DNA from: Clostridia bacterium
GTDB lineage: Bacteria > Bacillota_A > Clostridia > Oscillospirales > CAG-272
Direction: 5' to 3'
Assembly: GCA_017552165.1 (NCBI GenBank)
Contig: JAFZCF010000124.1
Location: 1-31,979 of the forward strand
Length of the DNA stretch: 31,979 nt
The notes beneath the pieces were generated by a model. That model saw only the letters and a program-made list of their open reading frames with translations. It searched no databases and was not told the origin of the DNA. Shown here one piece after another: positions 7,724-16,871 of the stretch. The position numbers and the translations under genes were made by a program. Every line of letters starts with the position of its first letter. The stretch's first letter is position 1.

Positions 7724-7995
7724 CAGGAAAACAGCGCGCCGCCCTGCGCTCGGCTGCAAACGGTATCGACCCGATCCAGCAGATCGGGTACAACGGCGTA
7801 ACGGAAGAGATAATAAAAAACGTGGGGCTTGCGCTCACCGCGCGCGAACTGATAAAACTCAGCGTCCACGAAACGTCTCCCGTTAACGCGCGCCAGGCGT
7901 CGGAGATACTTGCCGAAGCGACGGGCGCAGACGTTATACAGGTCATAGGCAGAAAACTCGTTCTGTACCGATACAATCCCGACCTTCACAAATAA
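7720..7995 (+). CDS. yhbY: YhbY-type CRM-domain RNA-binding protein
   Basis: A 91-residue protein filling a single CRS1/YhbY (CRM) domain. MTGKQRAALRSAANGIDPIQQIGYNG at the start, ELIKLSVHET in the middle and DVIQVIGRKLVLYRYNP at the end are typical of the family, which associates with pre-50S ribosomal particles. Its conserved GxxG loop corresponds to the IGYNG region. It overlaps the previous gene by ATGA and ends 5 bases before a strong hairpin terminator, so it is the last gene of the serC operon. Confidence 0.92.
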   Translation: MTGKQRAALRSAANGIDPIQQIGYNGVTEEIIKNVGLALTARELIKLSVHETSPVNARQASEILAEATGADVIQVIGRKLVLYRYNPDLHK

Positions 7996-8000
7996 AGAAA

Positions 8001-8035
8001 AAAATCGCTTATGCCGCAACGGCATAAGCGATTTT
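8001..8035. terminator. Bidirectional intrinsic terminator between yhbY and rplA
   Basis: A perfect 16-bp stem (8001-8016 with 8020-8035) closes a 3-base loop. The outer stem is AAAA/TTTT, and an A-run starts at 7998, so U-rich ends form in both directions. It lies between the convergent yhbY (+) and rplA (-) stop codons. Confidence 0.9.
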
Positions 8036-8048
8036 AAGTTTTGAAAGA

Positions 8049-8735
8049 TTACACGAGCTTTCCGGCGTTGACCTTGATGCCGGGGCCCATGGTGGAAGCC
8101 ACTACGCAGCTCCTGATGTACTGTCCCTTTGCGGCTGCCGGCTTGGCTTTGATGATCGCGCTTATGAGAGTGTCGAAGTTTTCACCGAGCTTATCGGCTC
8201 CGAAGGAAGACTTGCCTATCGGGCAGTGGATGATATTGTTCTTGTCAAGACGGTACTCGATCTTACCTGCCTTCGCCTCGGTGACGGCCTTGGCGACGTC
8301 GGGCGTGACGGTCCCCGCCTTGGGGTTAGGCATAAGTCCCTTAGGACCGAGGACACGGCCGAGACGTCCGATAACGCCCATCATATCGGGGGACGCTATA
8401 ACTACGTCGAACTCGAACCAGTTCTCTTTTGTGATCTTTTCAACGAGATCGGTGTCACCGACATACTCCGCACCTGCGGCGCGGGCTGCGTCAGCCTTGT
8501 CGCCCTTTGCAAAAACAAGGACTCTTACGGTCTTGCCGGTGCCGTTCGGAAGAACGACGGCGCCGCGGACCTGCTGATCGGCGTGACGCGAGTCAACACC
8601 GAGGCGGACGTGAAGTTCGACGGTCTCGTCGAATTTTGCCTTTGAGGTCTTGCATACGAGATCAAGAGCCTCGGAAGGATCGTAGTTTTTCGTTTTATCG
8701 AAAAGCTTTACGCTGTCAACATATTTCTTTCCCAT
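8049..8735 (-). CDS. rplA: 50S ribosomal protein L1
   Basis: A 228-residue protein from ATG 8735 ([23 protein letters not shown]), preceded by GAGAGGAG. A longer reading frame to 8759 would run into the end of rplK and lacks a good ribosome binding site. The family region [19 protein letters not shown] and the signature [18 protein letters not shown] are intact. L1 binds the mobile stalk of 23S rRNA and, in bacteria, represses its own rplK-rplA mRNA. It starts 13 bases after rplK. The usual next genes rplJ and rplL are absent: a terminator and a convergent operon follow instead. Confidence 0.97.
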   Translation of the reverse strand: MGKKYVDSVKLFDKTKNYDPSEALDLVCKTSKAKFDETVELHVRLGVDSRHADQQVRGAVVLPNGTGKTVRVLVFAKGDKADAARAAGAEYVGDTDLVEKITKENWFEFDVVIASPDMMGVIGRLGRVLGPKGLMPNPKAGTVTPDVAKAVTEAKAGKIEYRLDKNNIIHCPIGKSSFGADKLGENFDTLISAIIKAKPAAAKGQYIRSCVVASTMGPGIKVNAGKLV

Positions 8736-8748
8736 TTCGCGTCTCCTC

Positions 8749-9174
8749 TCAGTCCACAACGACTACGCCCATCGAGCGGGCGGTCCCGGCGATCATGCTC
8801 ATGGCCGTTTCAAGAGAACCGGCGTTAAGATCGGGCATCTTGGTCTCGGCGATCTGACGGATCTGATCCTTCGTGATCTTGGCGACCTTGTCCTTGTTCG
8901 GCTTTGCCGAGGCGGATTCGATACCGCAGGCCTTCTTGATAAGAACCGGTGCCGGCGGCGTCTTGGTGATGAACGTGAACGAGCGGTCGGCGTACACCGT
9001 GATGACTACGGGTATGATGAGACCGATCTGTGCTTTGGTTTTCTCGTTGAATTCCTTGACGAAATTCGCGATATTGACTCCGTAAGCGCCGAGGGCCGGG
9101 CCTACGGGCGGCTGCGCCGTTGCTTTGCCGGCGTTAAGCTGAAGCTTTATATAACCGCTTATTTTCTTTGCCAT
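8749..9174 (-). CDS. rplK: 50S ribosomal protein L11
   Basis: A 141-residue protein, the standard length. It starts [32 protein letters not shown], with the proline-rich N-terminal domain that contacts EF-G and, in stringent cells, RelA. The C-terminal RNA-binding part includes [17 protein letters not shown] and the final [11 protein letters not shown] signature. A GGAGG ribosome binding site lies at 9184-9188. It is transcribed between nusG and rplA. The 85 bases between nusG and rplK hold inverted repeats that may be the L1 autoregulatory site. Confidence 0.97.
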   Translation of the reverse strand: MAKKISGYIKLQLNAGKATAQPPVGPALGAYGVNIANFVKEFNEKTKAQIGLIIPVVITVYADRSFTFITKTPPAPVLIKKACGIESASAKPNKDKVAKITKDQIRQIAETKMPDLNAGSLETAMSMIAGTARSMGVVVVD

Positions 9175-9192
9175 TTTGTTTTACCTCCAAAT

Positions 9193-9233
9193 GTGGTCGT
9201 TAATCGGGGATTTGAATGATTTTCCCCTCCCAC
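9193..9233 (-). promoter_or_regulatory. Candidate ribosomal protein L1-binding leader of rplK-rplA
   Basis: On the - strand, GTGG (9230-9233) can pair with CCAC (9193-9196), and GGGGA (9223-9227) with TCCCC (9206-9210). The two helices are separated by a small 5' bulge and a longer 3' strand. The 5' side reads GTGGGAG, the same string as in the L1-binding stalk of 23S rRNA. The structure ends just upstream of the rplK ribosome binding site, where feedback by L1 is expected. The call rests on pairing by eye and recalled rRNA sequence; no covariation was tested. Confidence 0.4.
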
Positions 9234-9234
9234 T

Positions 9235-9270
9235 CCGTGATTTCTCACGGTTTCCGGGGTCAAGCCCCGG
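9235..9270 (-). repeat. Two adjacent hairpins around the nusG stop codon
   Basis: CCGGGG (9254-9259) and CCCCGG (9265-9270) form a tight hairpin around the nusG stop codon at 9260-9262. CCGTGA (9235-9240) with TCACGG (9245-9250) forms a second. No U-run follows either, so they look like RNA processing, stability or leader structures rather than terminators. Confidence 0.5.
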
Positions 9271-9808
9271 CAAGCTCCGCATCATCGGAATCGAGCTCCA
9301 TCGGGACCTCGCGTCCGAAAAACGAAATGCGAACCTTGATTTTTTTCTCGTCTTCCGAGATCTCGTCAACGATTGCCGTGTTGCCGACGAGGGTGCCCCC
9401 CGTGATATGAACGGTATCGCCGACCTTGTAGCCGAGTCCTTTTTTGTGGACCTTTATGCCGAGATTGATTACCTCCTGCTCGGAGATCGGCTCAGGTCTT
9501 GAACCCGGTCCGACAAAACCCGTCACGCCCGTTATGTTGCGGACTATGTGCCAGGTCTCGTCGCTCATCAGCATACGCACAAAGATGTATCCCGGGAAAA
9601 CCTTGTTTTCGACGATCTTATCTTCTTCGCCGTTTTTTCCGGGGATAACGGTCGTGTCAACGGGGATGAAAACCTCCATTATCACGTCCTGGAGCTTGCG
9701 GTTGTCGATGATCTTTTCAAGATTTGATTTGACCTTGTTTTCGTAGCCTGCAAAGGTATGGACTATATACCATTGGGGCAACGGACTGATTTCATCAAAA
9801 TCACTCAT
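9260..9808 (-). CDS. nusG: Transcription termination/antitermination protein NusG
   Basis: A 182-residue protein with an N-terminal NGN domain (PQWYIVHTFAGYENKVKSNLEKII at residues 11-34 and the signature NKVFPGYIFVRMLM) and a C-terminal KOW domain (about 125-180, YKVGDTVHITGGTLVGNTA and FFGREVPMELD). NusG binds RNA polymerase and modulates pausing and Rho action. It lies 12 bases after secE in the conserved secE-nusG-rplK order. Its ribosome binding site is weak (GAAAGTGAA), suggesting translational dependence on secE. Confidence 0.97.
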   Translation of the reverse strand: MSDFDEISPLPQWYIVHTFAGYENKVKSNLEKIIDNRKLQDVIMEVFIPVDTTVIPGKNGEEDKIVENKVFPGYIFVRMLMSDETWHIVRNITGVTGFVGPGSRPEPISEQEVINLGIKVHKKGLGYKVGDTVHITGGTLVGNTAIVDEISEDEKKIKVRISFFGREVPMELDSDDAELAGA

Positions 9809-9820
9809 GTCGGTTCACTT

Positions 9821-10120
9821 TCAGATGAGCTTGCCGAGCCACATGATGAGCGACGAAAAGCCCAGGTCAAGAAGGCTTATGACAGCAGAGCAGATAACAA
9901 GAGCGATAAGGACGAGTCCCGTGCTCTTCGCCGTCTGTTCTTTGCCGAACCAGACGATCTTTTTGAGCTCGCTTTTCAGGTCTTTGAAGAACTTTGCGAT
10001 TTTTGCTCCGAGGCCGGGCTTGTCGGATCCGGATTTTTTCTTCAGGTTCTTCTTTTCGGATTTTTTGATTTCGGCTGCGTCTTTCTGAGAAGCCGCTTCG
10101 ATTTTCTTTGTTTCCGCCAT
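9821..10120 (-). CDS. secE: Preprotein translocase subunit SecE
   Basis: A 99-residue protein with a Lys/Glu-rich N-terminal extension (residues 1-40), then the conserved amphipathic helix KIAKFFKDLKSELKKIVW and a single membrane helix (about residues 68-95). This is the one-helix Gram-positive form of the SecYEG subunit, with a longer charged head than usual. AAGGAG 8 bases upstream of ATG 10120 overlaps the end of rpmG. The order rpmG-secE-nusG is conserved in bacteria. Confidence 0.95.
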   Translation of the reverse strand: MAETKKIEAASQKDAAEIKKSEKKNLKKKSGSDKPGLGAKIAKFFKDLKSELKKIVWFGKEQTAKSTGLVLIALVICSAVISLLDLGFSSLIMWLGKLI

Positions 10121-10131
10121 GTCAGTACTCC

Positions 10132-10281
10132 TTACTTGGATTCCTTATGAGGGGTATGCTTTTTGCAGAAACGGCAGTACTTGGTCATTTCAAGTCTGTC
10201 AGGGTCATTCTTTTTGTTCTTCATCGTGTCGTAATTGCGCTGTTTGCATTCCGTGCACGCCAAAGTTATTCTGACTCTCAT
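10132..10281 (-). CDS. rpmG: 50S ribosomal protein L33 (zinc-binding form)
   Basis: A 49-residue protein: [19 protein letters not shown], then [21 protein letters not shown] and HTPHKESK. The pairs Cys9/Cys12 and Cys36/Cys39 form the zinc ribbon of the C+ type of L33. Start and stop are fixed by GGGAGG before ATG 10281 and TAA at 10132-10134. It is the first gene of the unit rpmG-secE-nusG-rplK-rplA. Confidence 0.96.
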   Translation of the reverse strand: MRVRITLACTECKQRNYDTMKNKKNDPDRLEMTKYCRFCKKHTPHKESK

Positions 10282-10382
10282 TGTATCCTCCCGATATTGT
10301 TGACCGCGTCAAGCCTTCGCGGCCATATTTTATCTCCCTCAGATCACGGCACGCAAAAGCGCCCCGGACAGAGGTAGCAATC

Positions 10383-10411
10383 ATTATACCACAACGAATT
10401 CCGTTTGTCAA
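10383..10411 (-). promoter_or_regulatory. Sigma-A promoter of the rpmG-secE-nusG-rplKA unit
   Basis: TTGACA (10406-10411), 17-base spacer and TATAAT (10383-10388) on the - strand. The leader before rpmG is about 95 bases. It holds a short GC-rich inverted repeat near 10303-10325 but no tRNA. Confidence 0.88.
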
Positions 10412-10431
10412 CCGTTTTTTTTGAATTTTTT

Positions 10432-13400
10432 TCAGATATCGTATTTGGAAAGAATTTCGGCCGGAGTCTTCCTCAGCAGCCTATTGATCGGCAGAAGTCC
10501 GCAGATCAGACACACGGCGGCAAGGAAGACAAACATCAGCGCGGCGAGCCACACGGGATAGTAAAGCACCCGCGAAGCGTACGACGTCCTTCCGATGACG
10601 TAGAATATCCCGGCGCTCGCCAGCAGGAATCCTGGCAAAATCGAAGTGAACGCCAGCATCGCCGTTTCGGTCATAAACTCAAATCTGAGATTTCTTTTGC
10701 TTACGCCTATCGCGCGATATATCCCGACCTCTCTTACCCTGCTCATCAGTCCGCTCCGTATCATGAAATAAACGCAGAGCGCAAGCAGGACAAGAATCAC
10801 GATAAACGGGACGATCCCGCCGACGACGTCGAGATTTTTTACGAGCTTGAGATATTCGAGCGTCATATCGGGCGAAATGACGTTGTCACCCTCCTGTCCG
10901 CTCTTTCCGTATTCCGCGCCGAAGGTCTCCGACAGATATTTTTCGGCCGCCTTCACGTCCGTCGCGTGGACGAGATAGTAAACGGGCTCATAATAGTATC
11001 TGTACGCTTTGTCATTGCCGTACTTCCACGTCCCGTCGTCGACGAGATCGCTCGTCTCCCCGTTCACAGAGCAGACGTATAAGTAATCGCTCTCCGACAC
11101 GGTGAAGAAATAATCGGAAATGTTCCCGGGCGAGACGTTGCCGAGGCTGTTGCTGTAGTTCATAACGTCCTCGGACAGAGCGTCAAATCCGGCCCAGGAG
11201 CCGAGCGACAGATAGAAATCGTCGCTCCTCAGCGTGTATAACCTCGGGTATGAAGAATCGCTGTATTTTTCCGCAAAGTTCGCGGCTCCCGGATCAATGC
11301 CGTACGCGGCGCGGAACTTGACGAGATAATAGTAATATCTGACCGAGAATCCGTCTCCGTACGCAACGAATCTGGCGTCGGCAAAACCCGATTTTCTGTA
11401 AACCGAATCGGCGGAAATGGCGTCGAAAGACGTCCCCCTGACGCCGTTTTTAACGCAGTATTCGACCCAGTCTTCAAAATATCCGTAGGCGTAATCAAAC
11501 ACCGCAAAGGGATATTTTTCGGCAAGTCGCGCGGCGCCAGACCCTCCGTCATTGATCCCGAGCGAAGCCGCGAACGACGCGTCGGAGGCGAGTTTTTCGT
11601 AAAACGCCCCGGTTTCGGCGAGCTGGAACACTCCCGAAACAAGATCGTAAACGTCCTTATGCTCTCCGCGGAGATAATCCTCATAACTCCCGTAAAGATC
11701 TCTTATCTCGGAAACAACGAATTCCCTGCCGCTTATCTTCAGCTTATCCCCTTCCGATGTGGACACGGTTGGATCCGAACCGGCATATATCCTCTCCGGT
11801 ATCCTGTTAAGTATGATCGCGCCGTCGGGAGTTTCTCCCTTAACTATCCTGAGGCCAGACCGGACCGCGTTTATATCGATAAGGTAGTCTTCGGGGATAT
11901 ATATCGCCCTCTCGTTCGTATCGAGAACCGCGGCGATCTTCCTTCCGTGACTCCCGTTGACGAGACCGATCAGGTCTTCGTAGTTTTTTAGATATCCGAC
12001 CCGCGACTGTTTGAGCAGATCGTCGGCGACCGGCCTCGTTATCCATTCGCAGTCTGCGTCCTCTGTCTTTTCACCCGCGGAAACCGGCGTCTGCCTGCCA
12101 AGCGAAAACGGGAGAGTGACGGCGCTCGTTTCGAGCGAGACCGAGGTTTCGTCGGTCACGAAATAATCCGGCCTCGTCAGTATGGCGTCTCCCTCAACGA
12201 GAGCGTAGTACGGCCTGTTTGAATAATAGATATAGTCTATACCGGAACCGGAATCGCCCACGGCGGCGTAAAGCTTTTCGCCCGCTCCCTCTATTTCTTC
12301 CCCTACGTAGAAGACGCGGTCGTTGAACGACGAGGCGTTTTCGCTTACCGCCGACAGCTTTTTGCCGTATATGGCGGTCAGAAGGACGGCCACGCCGGCG
12401 AGAAGCGCCATGCACGCGCGCAGGAACGCCTTCCCTTTTTTCTTTTTTGCCGTGCCGAACGACGAGGAAACGCGCTTTCTGATCGACCCGAAAAAGCTGT
12501 ATAATTTGCCGTAATCGCTCTTTCTCGCCTCGGGAAGCTCCGGAAGCTCAACGTACTCGCCCACCGCGGTCACCGACCGGTTGGCGGCGTTTTCTTCAAA
12601 TTTACCCTCGCGCAGACGGATCTCGTTAGTATCGTCGATGACCGTGACGTTCGGTGCGTCGACCTTCAGAAATATCCTGTCGCCTGTGTTTACGATCCTG
12701 AGACCTATGGGCGCGCCGGGCTTTTCGCCGTAATATTTCAGGGAAATCCGCTCGGTACCCTCGTCATGCTCGTCATATTCGCCGAGAAAGACGTCGTTTT
12801 TTGATCGGTGGGAATACCCCTCGACGCTCCCGTTTTTTCTGACGTCGGTCACCTGCCCGTCCGACAGGCGTATGACTGTCTCGCAGTAATAATCTACGAG
12901 CTTTTCCTCATGGGTCACGAGGACAACGAGACATGTCTCGGATATCCTTTTAAGCATATCCATGACCATCACGGTGTTCGCCTCGTCGAGGTTGCCTGTC
13001 GGCTCGTCCGCGAGGATAATTTTCGGGGACTTGACGATCGCCCGGGCGATCGCAACGCGCTGTTGCTGTCCGCCCGAGAGATTTCCTGGATATCTCTTGC
13101 GGTATTTTTCCATACCGACGTTTGACAGCGCCGTCAGGACGCGGTCGCTTATGATTTTCTCATCCTTAACGCCGCAAAGGCGGAGGACGTCCGCGACGTT
13201 GTCGAAGACGCTCTTTTCGTAGCTGAGGTTGTAGTTCTGGAAAATATACCCGATCATCCTGTTGCGGATATAATCGTCGCCGCCGCTGAAGCGCGAGCCG
13301 TCGATCTCGATCTCTCCGCCGTCGGCGCGGTCGAGCCCGCCGAAAACGTTGAGCAGCGTCGTCTTGCCGCAGCCGCTTTTGCCGAATATCGCCGTAATGC

Positions 13401-13500
13401 CGGTTTCCGGAAGCTCGAGACTGATATCGTTTATAACGTGAATCTCGTTGCTTTTTCCCTTGTTGTAATACTTGTCAAGGTGTCTGGCAGTTATTCTCAT
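10432..13500 (-). CDS. ABC transporter, ATPase fused to FtsX/MacB-type permease (large extracellular domain)
   Basis: A 1022-residue fusion. The N-terminal ATPase has Walker [10 protein letters not shown] (residues 40-48), Q-loop Gln88, signature LSGGQQQR (141-148), Walker B ending DEPTGNLD (165-172) and switch His197. A Glu/Arg-rich cytoplasmic region (about 215-345) leads to one membrane helix (about 362-385) and a roughly 480-residue extracellular region rich in Tyr, Ser and Asp. The last 150 residues carry three helices with the FtsX signature [18 protein letters not shown]. This is the MacB-type mechanotransmission layout, used for peptide or lipoprotein handling and antibiotic resistance rather than import. 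The start overlaps the stop of the preceding ABC gene by 4 bases, so the two likely form a heterodimer. No two-component system is adjacent, and the substrate is unknown. Confidence 0.88.
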   Translation of the reverse strand: MRITARHLDKYYNKGKSNEIHVINDISLELPETGITAIFGKSGCGKTTLLNVFGGLDRADGGEIEIDGSRFSGGDDYIRNRMIGYIFQNYNLSYEKSVFDNVADVLRLCGVKDEKIISDRVLTALSNVGMEKYRKRYPGNLSGGQQQRVAIARAIVKSPKIILADEPTGNLDEANTVMVMDMLKRISETCLVVLVTHEEKLVDYYCETVIRLSDGQVTDVRKNGSVEGYSHRSKNDVFLGEYDEHDEGTERISLKYYGEKPGAPIGLRIVNTGDRIFLKVDAPNVTVIDDTNEIRLREGKFEENAANRSVTAVGEYVELPELPEARKSDYGKLYSFFGSIRKRVSSSFGTAKKKKGKAFLRACMALLAGVAVLLTAIYGKKLSAVSENASSFNDRVFYVGEEIEGAGEKLYAAVGDSGSGIDYIYYSNRPYYALVEGDAILTRPDYFVTDETSVSLETSAVTLPFSLGRQTPVSAGEKTEDADCEWITRPVADDLLKQSRVGYLKNYEDLIGLVNGSHGRKIAAVLDTNERAIYIPEDYLIDINAVRSGLRIVKGETPDGAIILNRIPERIYAGSDPTVSTSEGDKLKISGREFVVSEIRDLYGSYEDYLRGEHKDVYDLVSGVFQLAETGAFYEKLASDASFAASLGINDGGSGAARLAEKYPFAVFDYAYGYFEDWVEYCVKNGVRGTSFDAISADSVYRKSGFADARFVAYGDGFSVRYYYYLVKFRAAYGIDPGAANFAEKYSDSSYPRLYTLRSDDFYLSLGSWAGFDALSEDVMNYSNSLGNVSPGNISDYFFTVSESDYLYVCSVNGETSDLVDDGTWKYGNDKAYRYYYEPVYYLVHATDVKAAEKYLSETFGAEYGKSGQEGDNVISPDMTLEYLKLVKNLDVVGGIVPFIVILVLLALCVYFMIRSGLMSRVREVGIYRAIGVSKRNLRFEFMTETAMLAFTSILPGFLLASAGIFYVIGRTSYASRVLYYPVWLAALMFVFLAAVCLICGLLPINRLLRKTPAEILSKYDI

Positions 13501-15680
13501 CTTCCGCTCCTTATCGCCTTTTTGACCGACTCTCCGAACAGTCTCCTGACGTGCTTGACGGTCACTCGCGTGACGATTATCAGCATGCCCGCGACGACGA
13601 GAAGGAAGGTCGCCGGGGAAACGTAGGTAAGCGACGCGCTGAGCTCAGGCACGCCGAATATCACGGCGACGGTGACGGCAGAAATAACGATCGCCGGCAC
13701 AGCCGAGATGAACATGCGGAAAAACATACCGAGACGTATCACCCTGACGGGTATGCCCATCGAGCGCATCACGGCCATTTCTCCTCTGAAAGCGTCTATC
13801 GTACGCGACGTGCAGAGGTTTATGAAAAACGAAATGAACACCACTCCGAGGACCCACATGATTGCCGAGAAAATGCCGCCGAGAAACGCCTCGACGAGTT
13901 CAAGGAGCGTAAGTTCCCTCTCGGTGTCGGAGCTGACCGCAACGTACACGTCGCCCGTTGCGAGGGATGCGGCTTTTTTCGCTTCTCTTTTGCTGCCGAA
14001 CATCAGCGAGATCTGAGGATATCCGTCCTCTCCGTCCGTCAGTTTTTTAAAGAATCCGACGTAACGCTCTATGCTCACGCACAGGACCGGCCCGCCGTAA
14101 TCCTGCTTGAAAGCGGGGGTGATCTCTCTGTAATTTCCGACAAAGGTTTCGCTGATTTCCGGTCCGCTGTTCCTTCCGAACGATACGGAACCGGAAACGG
14201 TCACCTCGTAGTCACGCTTGTTATCGTCCGGAAGACCGATGACCGAGATCTCGTTTCCCGATAGTTTGCCGGACGGCACGACGGAGGTGAACGCGACCGT
14301 CTCCTCCTTCCCTGGAGCGGACGCTCTCAGGGACATATACAGCTCGCCGCAGCAGCAGGCGGAGATATATTCAAAACCTTTTTCCGATACGACAATGCAA
14401 GGGTCTTCCCTGTTGTCTCTCACGGTTTTAAGCCCCACGACGCGGAACTCACACCCGAAAACGCTCGCCGCAAACGGCTCGAACCCCGAGACCGAATAAC
14501 TCTCAACCGCACAGCTCACCGGCAGGATCACAAGTATCTCGTCGGCCTCGACCGGCATCCTGCCGACCGTCGGTCTGACCTCCGTGCCCGCGGGAAGCAC
14601 CCTGCATGACGAAAGCATATCCGAAAATCCGTTTTCGGTCGTAATCGTGGCCGGGGAATCAAAGATCGCGTCGAATCTTACGCACGATTCCGCTCCGGTT
14701 TTGTCAATCAGAGACAAAATCTCGGCGTCGGAAGGCGGCGCGCCGTCCCGGCGTGCGACGACCGTTCTGCCCTCTATCGGTTTGAAAACGTACTGTTTTT
14801 TGAAAAGTTCAAGTGCCGACGCGCTGGCGGACGAAAGACCGAGCACGGCAACGGTGCCGAACAGAAGAAGAACGCATATAAAAAGCGACAGGAGCGGCTT
14901 TGATCTGAAAATCGCCCATCCGAGCGAAAAGCCGTTCGAAACGTCACCCGCTGCGCTTTCTTTTTCGACATCGGGTATCTCTCCGCGGCAGACCTCGTGT
15001 TCTCTGAGTTCCGTATCCGAGGCGACCGCGCCGTCGTATATCCTTATATGTCGGGTCGCGTACATCTCGGACTCGTCAAAGCTGTGAGTGACGACGATTA
15101 CGAGCTTGTCCCTCGATATCTCGCTGAGGAGAGACATTATCTCGCGCGAGGAGGCCGCGTCGAGATTTCCCGTCGGCTCGTCAGCAAGTATAATCGGGCT
15201 GTCCTTCGCGAGCGCGCGGGCGATGACCGTCCTTTGTTTCTGTCCTCCCGACAGTTTTGAGCCCTTGTGTCCCGCGTGACCGGCCATGCCGACCCTGTCA
15301 AGGAGTTCCATCGCGCGGCGTCTCCGCTCTGCCGCGGATTTTATATGCATGAGCGAGAGCTCAACGTTCTGAAGAACCGTAAAGCTCTCTATGATGTTGT
15401 AGTCCTGAAAGATGAACGAGATGTATTTTTTGCGGTATTCTTCCCAGTCGGGCTGGAGATAATGCGAGGTCGGCTGTCCTTCTATAAAGAGTTCGCCCTC
15501 TTCGTACGTGTCCATACCGCTTATTACGTTGAGCAGCGTGGATTTGCCTGAGCCGGACTCGCCCGTGACCGCCACGAACTCGCCGCGCTCAAAAGACGCG
15601 TTGACTCCGCGGATACCCACGGCCACGGCGCCCTCCGACGCGTATATTTTGCCTATGTTTTTCAGTTCGAGAAATGCCAA
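13497..15680 (-). CDS. ABC transporter, ATPase fused to FtsX/MacB-type permease
   Basis: A 727-residue partner of the gene downstream. The ATPase shows Walker A GESGSGKST (residues 40-48), LSGGQKQR (143-150), DEPTGNLD (167-174) and His199. Then come one membrane helix (about 258-280), an extracellular domain of about 310 residues and three C-terminal helices with the FtsX-type segment GEMAVMRSMGIPVRVIRLG. The start is a TTG at 15678-15680 with GGGAGGG seven bases upstream; the nearby ATG is out of frame and too close to the ribosome binding site. Both halves of the pair keep complete ATPase motifs, so neither site looks degenerate. It has its own promoter and is the first gene of the pair. 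Confidence 0.88.
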   Translation of the reverse strand: MAFLELKNIGKIYASEGAVAVGIRGVNASFERGEFVAVTGESGSGKSTLLNVISGMDTYEEGELFIEGQPTSHYLQPDWEEYRKKYISFIFQDYNIIESFTVLQNVELSLMHIKSAAERRRRAMELLDRVGMAGHAGHKGSKLSGGQKQRTVIARALAKDSPIILADEPTGNLDAASSREIMSLLSEISRDKLVIVVTHSFDESEMYATRHIRIYDGAVASDTELREHEVCRGEIPDVEKESAAGDVSNGFSLGWAIFRSKPLLSLFICVLLLFGTVAVLGLSSASASALELFKKQYVFKPIEGRTVVARRDGAPPSDAEILSLIDKTGAESCVRFDAIFDSPATITTENGFSDMLSSCRVLPAGTEVRPTVGRMPVEADEILVILPVSCAVESYSVSGFEPFAASVFGCEFRVVGLKTVRDNREDPCIVVSEKGFEYISACCCGELYMSLRASAPGKEETVAFTSVVPSGKLSGNEISVIGLPDDNKRDYEVTVSGSVSFGRNSGPEISETFVGNYREITPAFKQDYGGPVLCVSIERYVGFFKKLTDGEDGYPQISLMFGSKREAKKAASLATGDVYVAVSSDTERELTLLELVEAFLGGIFSAIMWVLGVVFISFFINLCTSRTIDAFRGEMAVMRSMGIPVRVIRLGMFFRMFISAVPAIVISAVTVAVIFGVPELSASLTYVSPATFLLVVAGMLIIVTRVTVKHVRRLFGESVKKAIRSGR

Positions 15681-15706
15681 ATCATTGCCCTCCCTTCGCC
15701 TGCGAT

Positions 15707-15735
15707 ATTATACCATAACGCCGATCTTTTATCAA
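15707..15735 (-). promoter_or_regulatory. Sigma-A promoter of the ABC exporter pair
   Basis: TTGATA (15730-15735), 17-base spacer and TATAAT (15707-15712) on the - strand, about 27 bases before the TTG start. It begins only a few bases after the terminator of the upstream SPFH operon. Confidence 0.75.
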
Positions 15736-15739
15736 CATC

Positions 15740-15769
15740 AAAAACCGGGGCGGAATTTCTCCGCCCCGG
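15740..15769 (-). terminator. Intrinsic terminator of the SPFH operon
   Basis: A 10-bp GC-rich stem (15745-15754 with 15760-15769) with a 5-base loop, followed on the - strand by five T (15744-15740). It lies 17 bases beyond the stop of the SPFH gene. Confidence 0.88.
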
Positions 15770-15785
15770 CGCCGTTTTTTCGGGA

Positions 15786-16826
15786 TTATTCCGTCATATC
15801 CGACGGTATCATGATCGTTCCGGAGCCCTCTCCCATCATAACGCGCGGGAGAACCCCGTCCCAGACCGACAGATATTCGATGTATCTGAGATAGTCGGAA
15901 ACGAGCCGGATCTCGTCGGCGGTCTTGCCTCCGAAATCGATCTCGTAGGTCGTTTCCTCGCCGTTTTTCACTTCGTTTATCGTGAATCCGAGCATACGCG
16001 CGACCTCTATCGATTTGAGAGCGATCGACTTTGCCTCGGCGTCGGCTATAGCTATCTGCGCCTCCGCCTGGCCCTGTGCCTCTGCTATCTTTGCCTGGGC
16101 GTCGAGCTTGGCAACCTCGAGCTCTTTTTCCGCCTCGATGACCGCTTTTTCTTTTTCGTATTCAGCTTTGAGTTTTTCCTGCTCCGCTATCATCTTGTCC
16201 TCAACGGTGGACTCGAAGGCCTCGCTGAAGGATATATCCGTCAGAACGACGGTCACGATGTTCACGTAGTAAGTGTCGGAGATGCCCTCTTTGATGACCT
16301 TTTCCACCTCGGGCGAGATCTTTGCCCTCGTCTCGATGATGGTCATCGCGGAGTACTGTGAGAGAACCGACTTTGCCTTCTCGATACACGCGGAGTTGAC
16401 TCTGTTCTGCAAGAGCGACAGATCCCCGTATCTCACAGCTATATCCATTGCATACTCGGTGTTTATCATATACTGAACAGTCATGTTGATATTCATCGTC
16501 TGCGCGTCCTTGGAATACGCTTCGGTGTGAATATCTATGTTCTGGACCTTTGCGTCGTACACCTCATATTCCCGGGAGACCCAGAAATCGAAGTAAGTTC
16601 CGGCAGTTCTCACGTATTCGGCTCTTCCCCAGACCTTTACGACGGCAATTTCTCCCGCCTCCACGGTATGGATGCTCGACGGCACCACGATGAACGCCGC
16701 GACGGCGGCGATCGCCAGGATAATCGGCAGGGGCTTGATGCGCGATCCTTTTCTCCTTTCAAGCACCATGATAATGACGGACACCGCGAAAACGGCAATT
16801 ATAACGATAGTAGCAATATTTTTCAT
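15786..16826 (-). CDS. SPFH/Band 7 (prohibitin-like) membrane protein
   Basis: A 346-residue protein with two N-terminal hydrophobic segments (about 4-22 and 33-49) separated by a basic loop (ERRKGSRIKP). The SPFH domain spans about 52-225 (TVEAGEIAVVKVWGRAEYVR, then VNSACIEKAKSVLSQYSA and ISDTYYVNIVTVVLTDISFSE), followed by an Ala/Glu/Lys coiled coil (about 210-275) and a C-terminal tail ending GTIMIPSDMTE. Prohibitin-like proteins assemble rings that shape membrane microdomains or protect membrane proteins from proteolysis. It is the last gene of a DUF1836-flotillin-SPFH operon, 45 bases after flotillin, and precedes a strong terminator. No NfeD partner is adjacent. Confidence 0.88.
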   Translation of the reverse strand: MKNIATIVIIAVFAVSVIIMVLERRKGSRIKPLPIILAIAAVAAFIVVPSSIHTVEAGEIAVVKVWGRAEYVRTAGTYFDFWVSREYEVYDAKVQNIDIHTEAYSKDAQTMNINMTVQYMINTEYAMDIAVRYGDLSLLQNRVNSACIEKAKSVLSQYSAMTIIETRAKISPEVEKVIKEGISDTYYVNIVTVVLTDISFSEAFESTVEDKMIAEQEKLKAEYEKEKAVIEAEKELEVAKLDAQAKIAEAQGQAEAQIAIADAEAKSIALKSIEVARMLGFTINEVKNGEETTYEIDFGGKTADEIRLVSDYLRYIEYLSVWDGVLPRVMMGEGSGTIMIPSDMTE

Positions 16827-16871
16827 TTTGAATGCTCCGTCCTTTCTGTATTATTCAATGCGGTTTTGACG

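Noticed and set aside
8736..8759. A longer N-terminus for ribosomal protein L1 (MWTERRRE extension)
   Set aside because: It would overlap the end of rplK and lacks a spaced ribosome binding site, while ATG 8735 has GAGAGGAG and matches the family start.
10282..10382. The gap before rpmG checked for a tRNA (tRNA-Trp is often near secE)
   Set aside because: No cloverleaf, T-loop or CCA-like end could be found on either strand.
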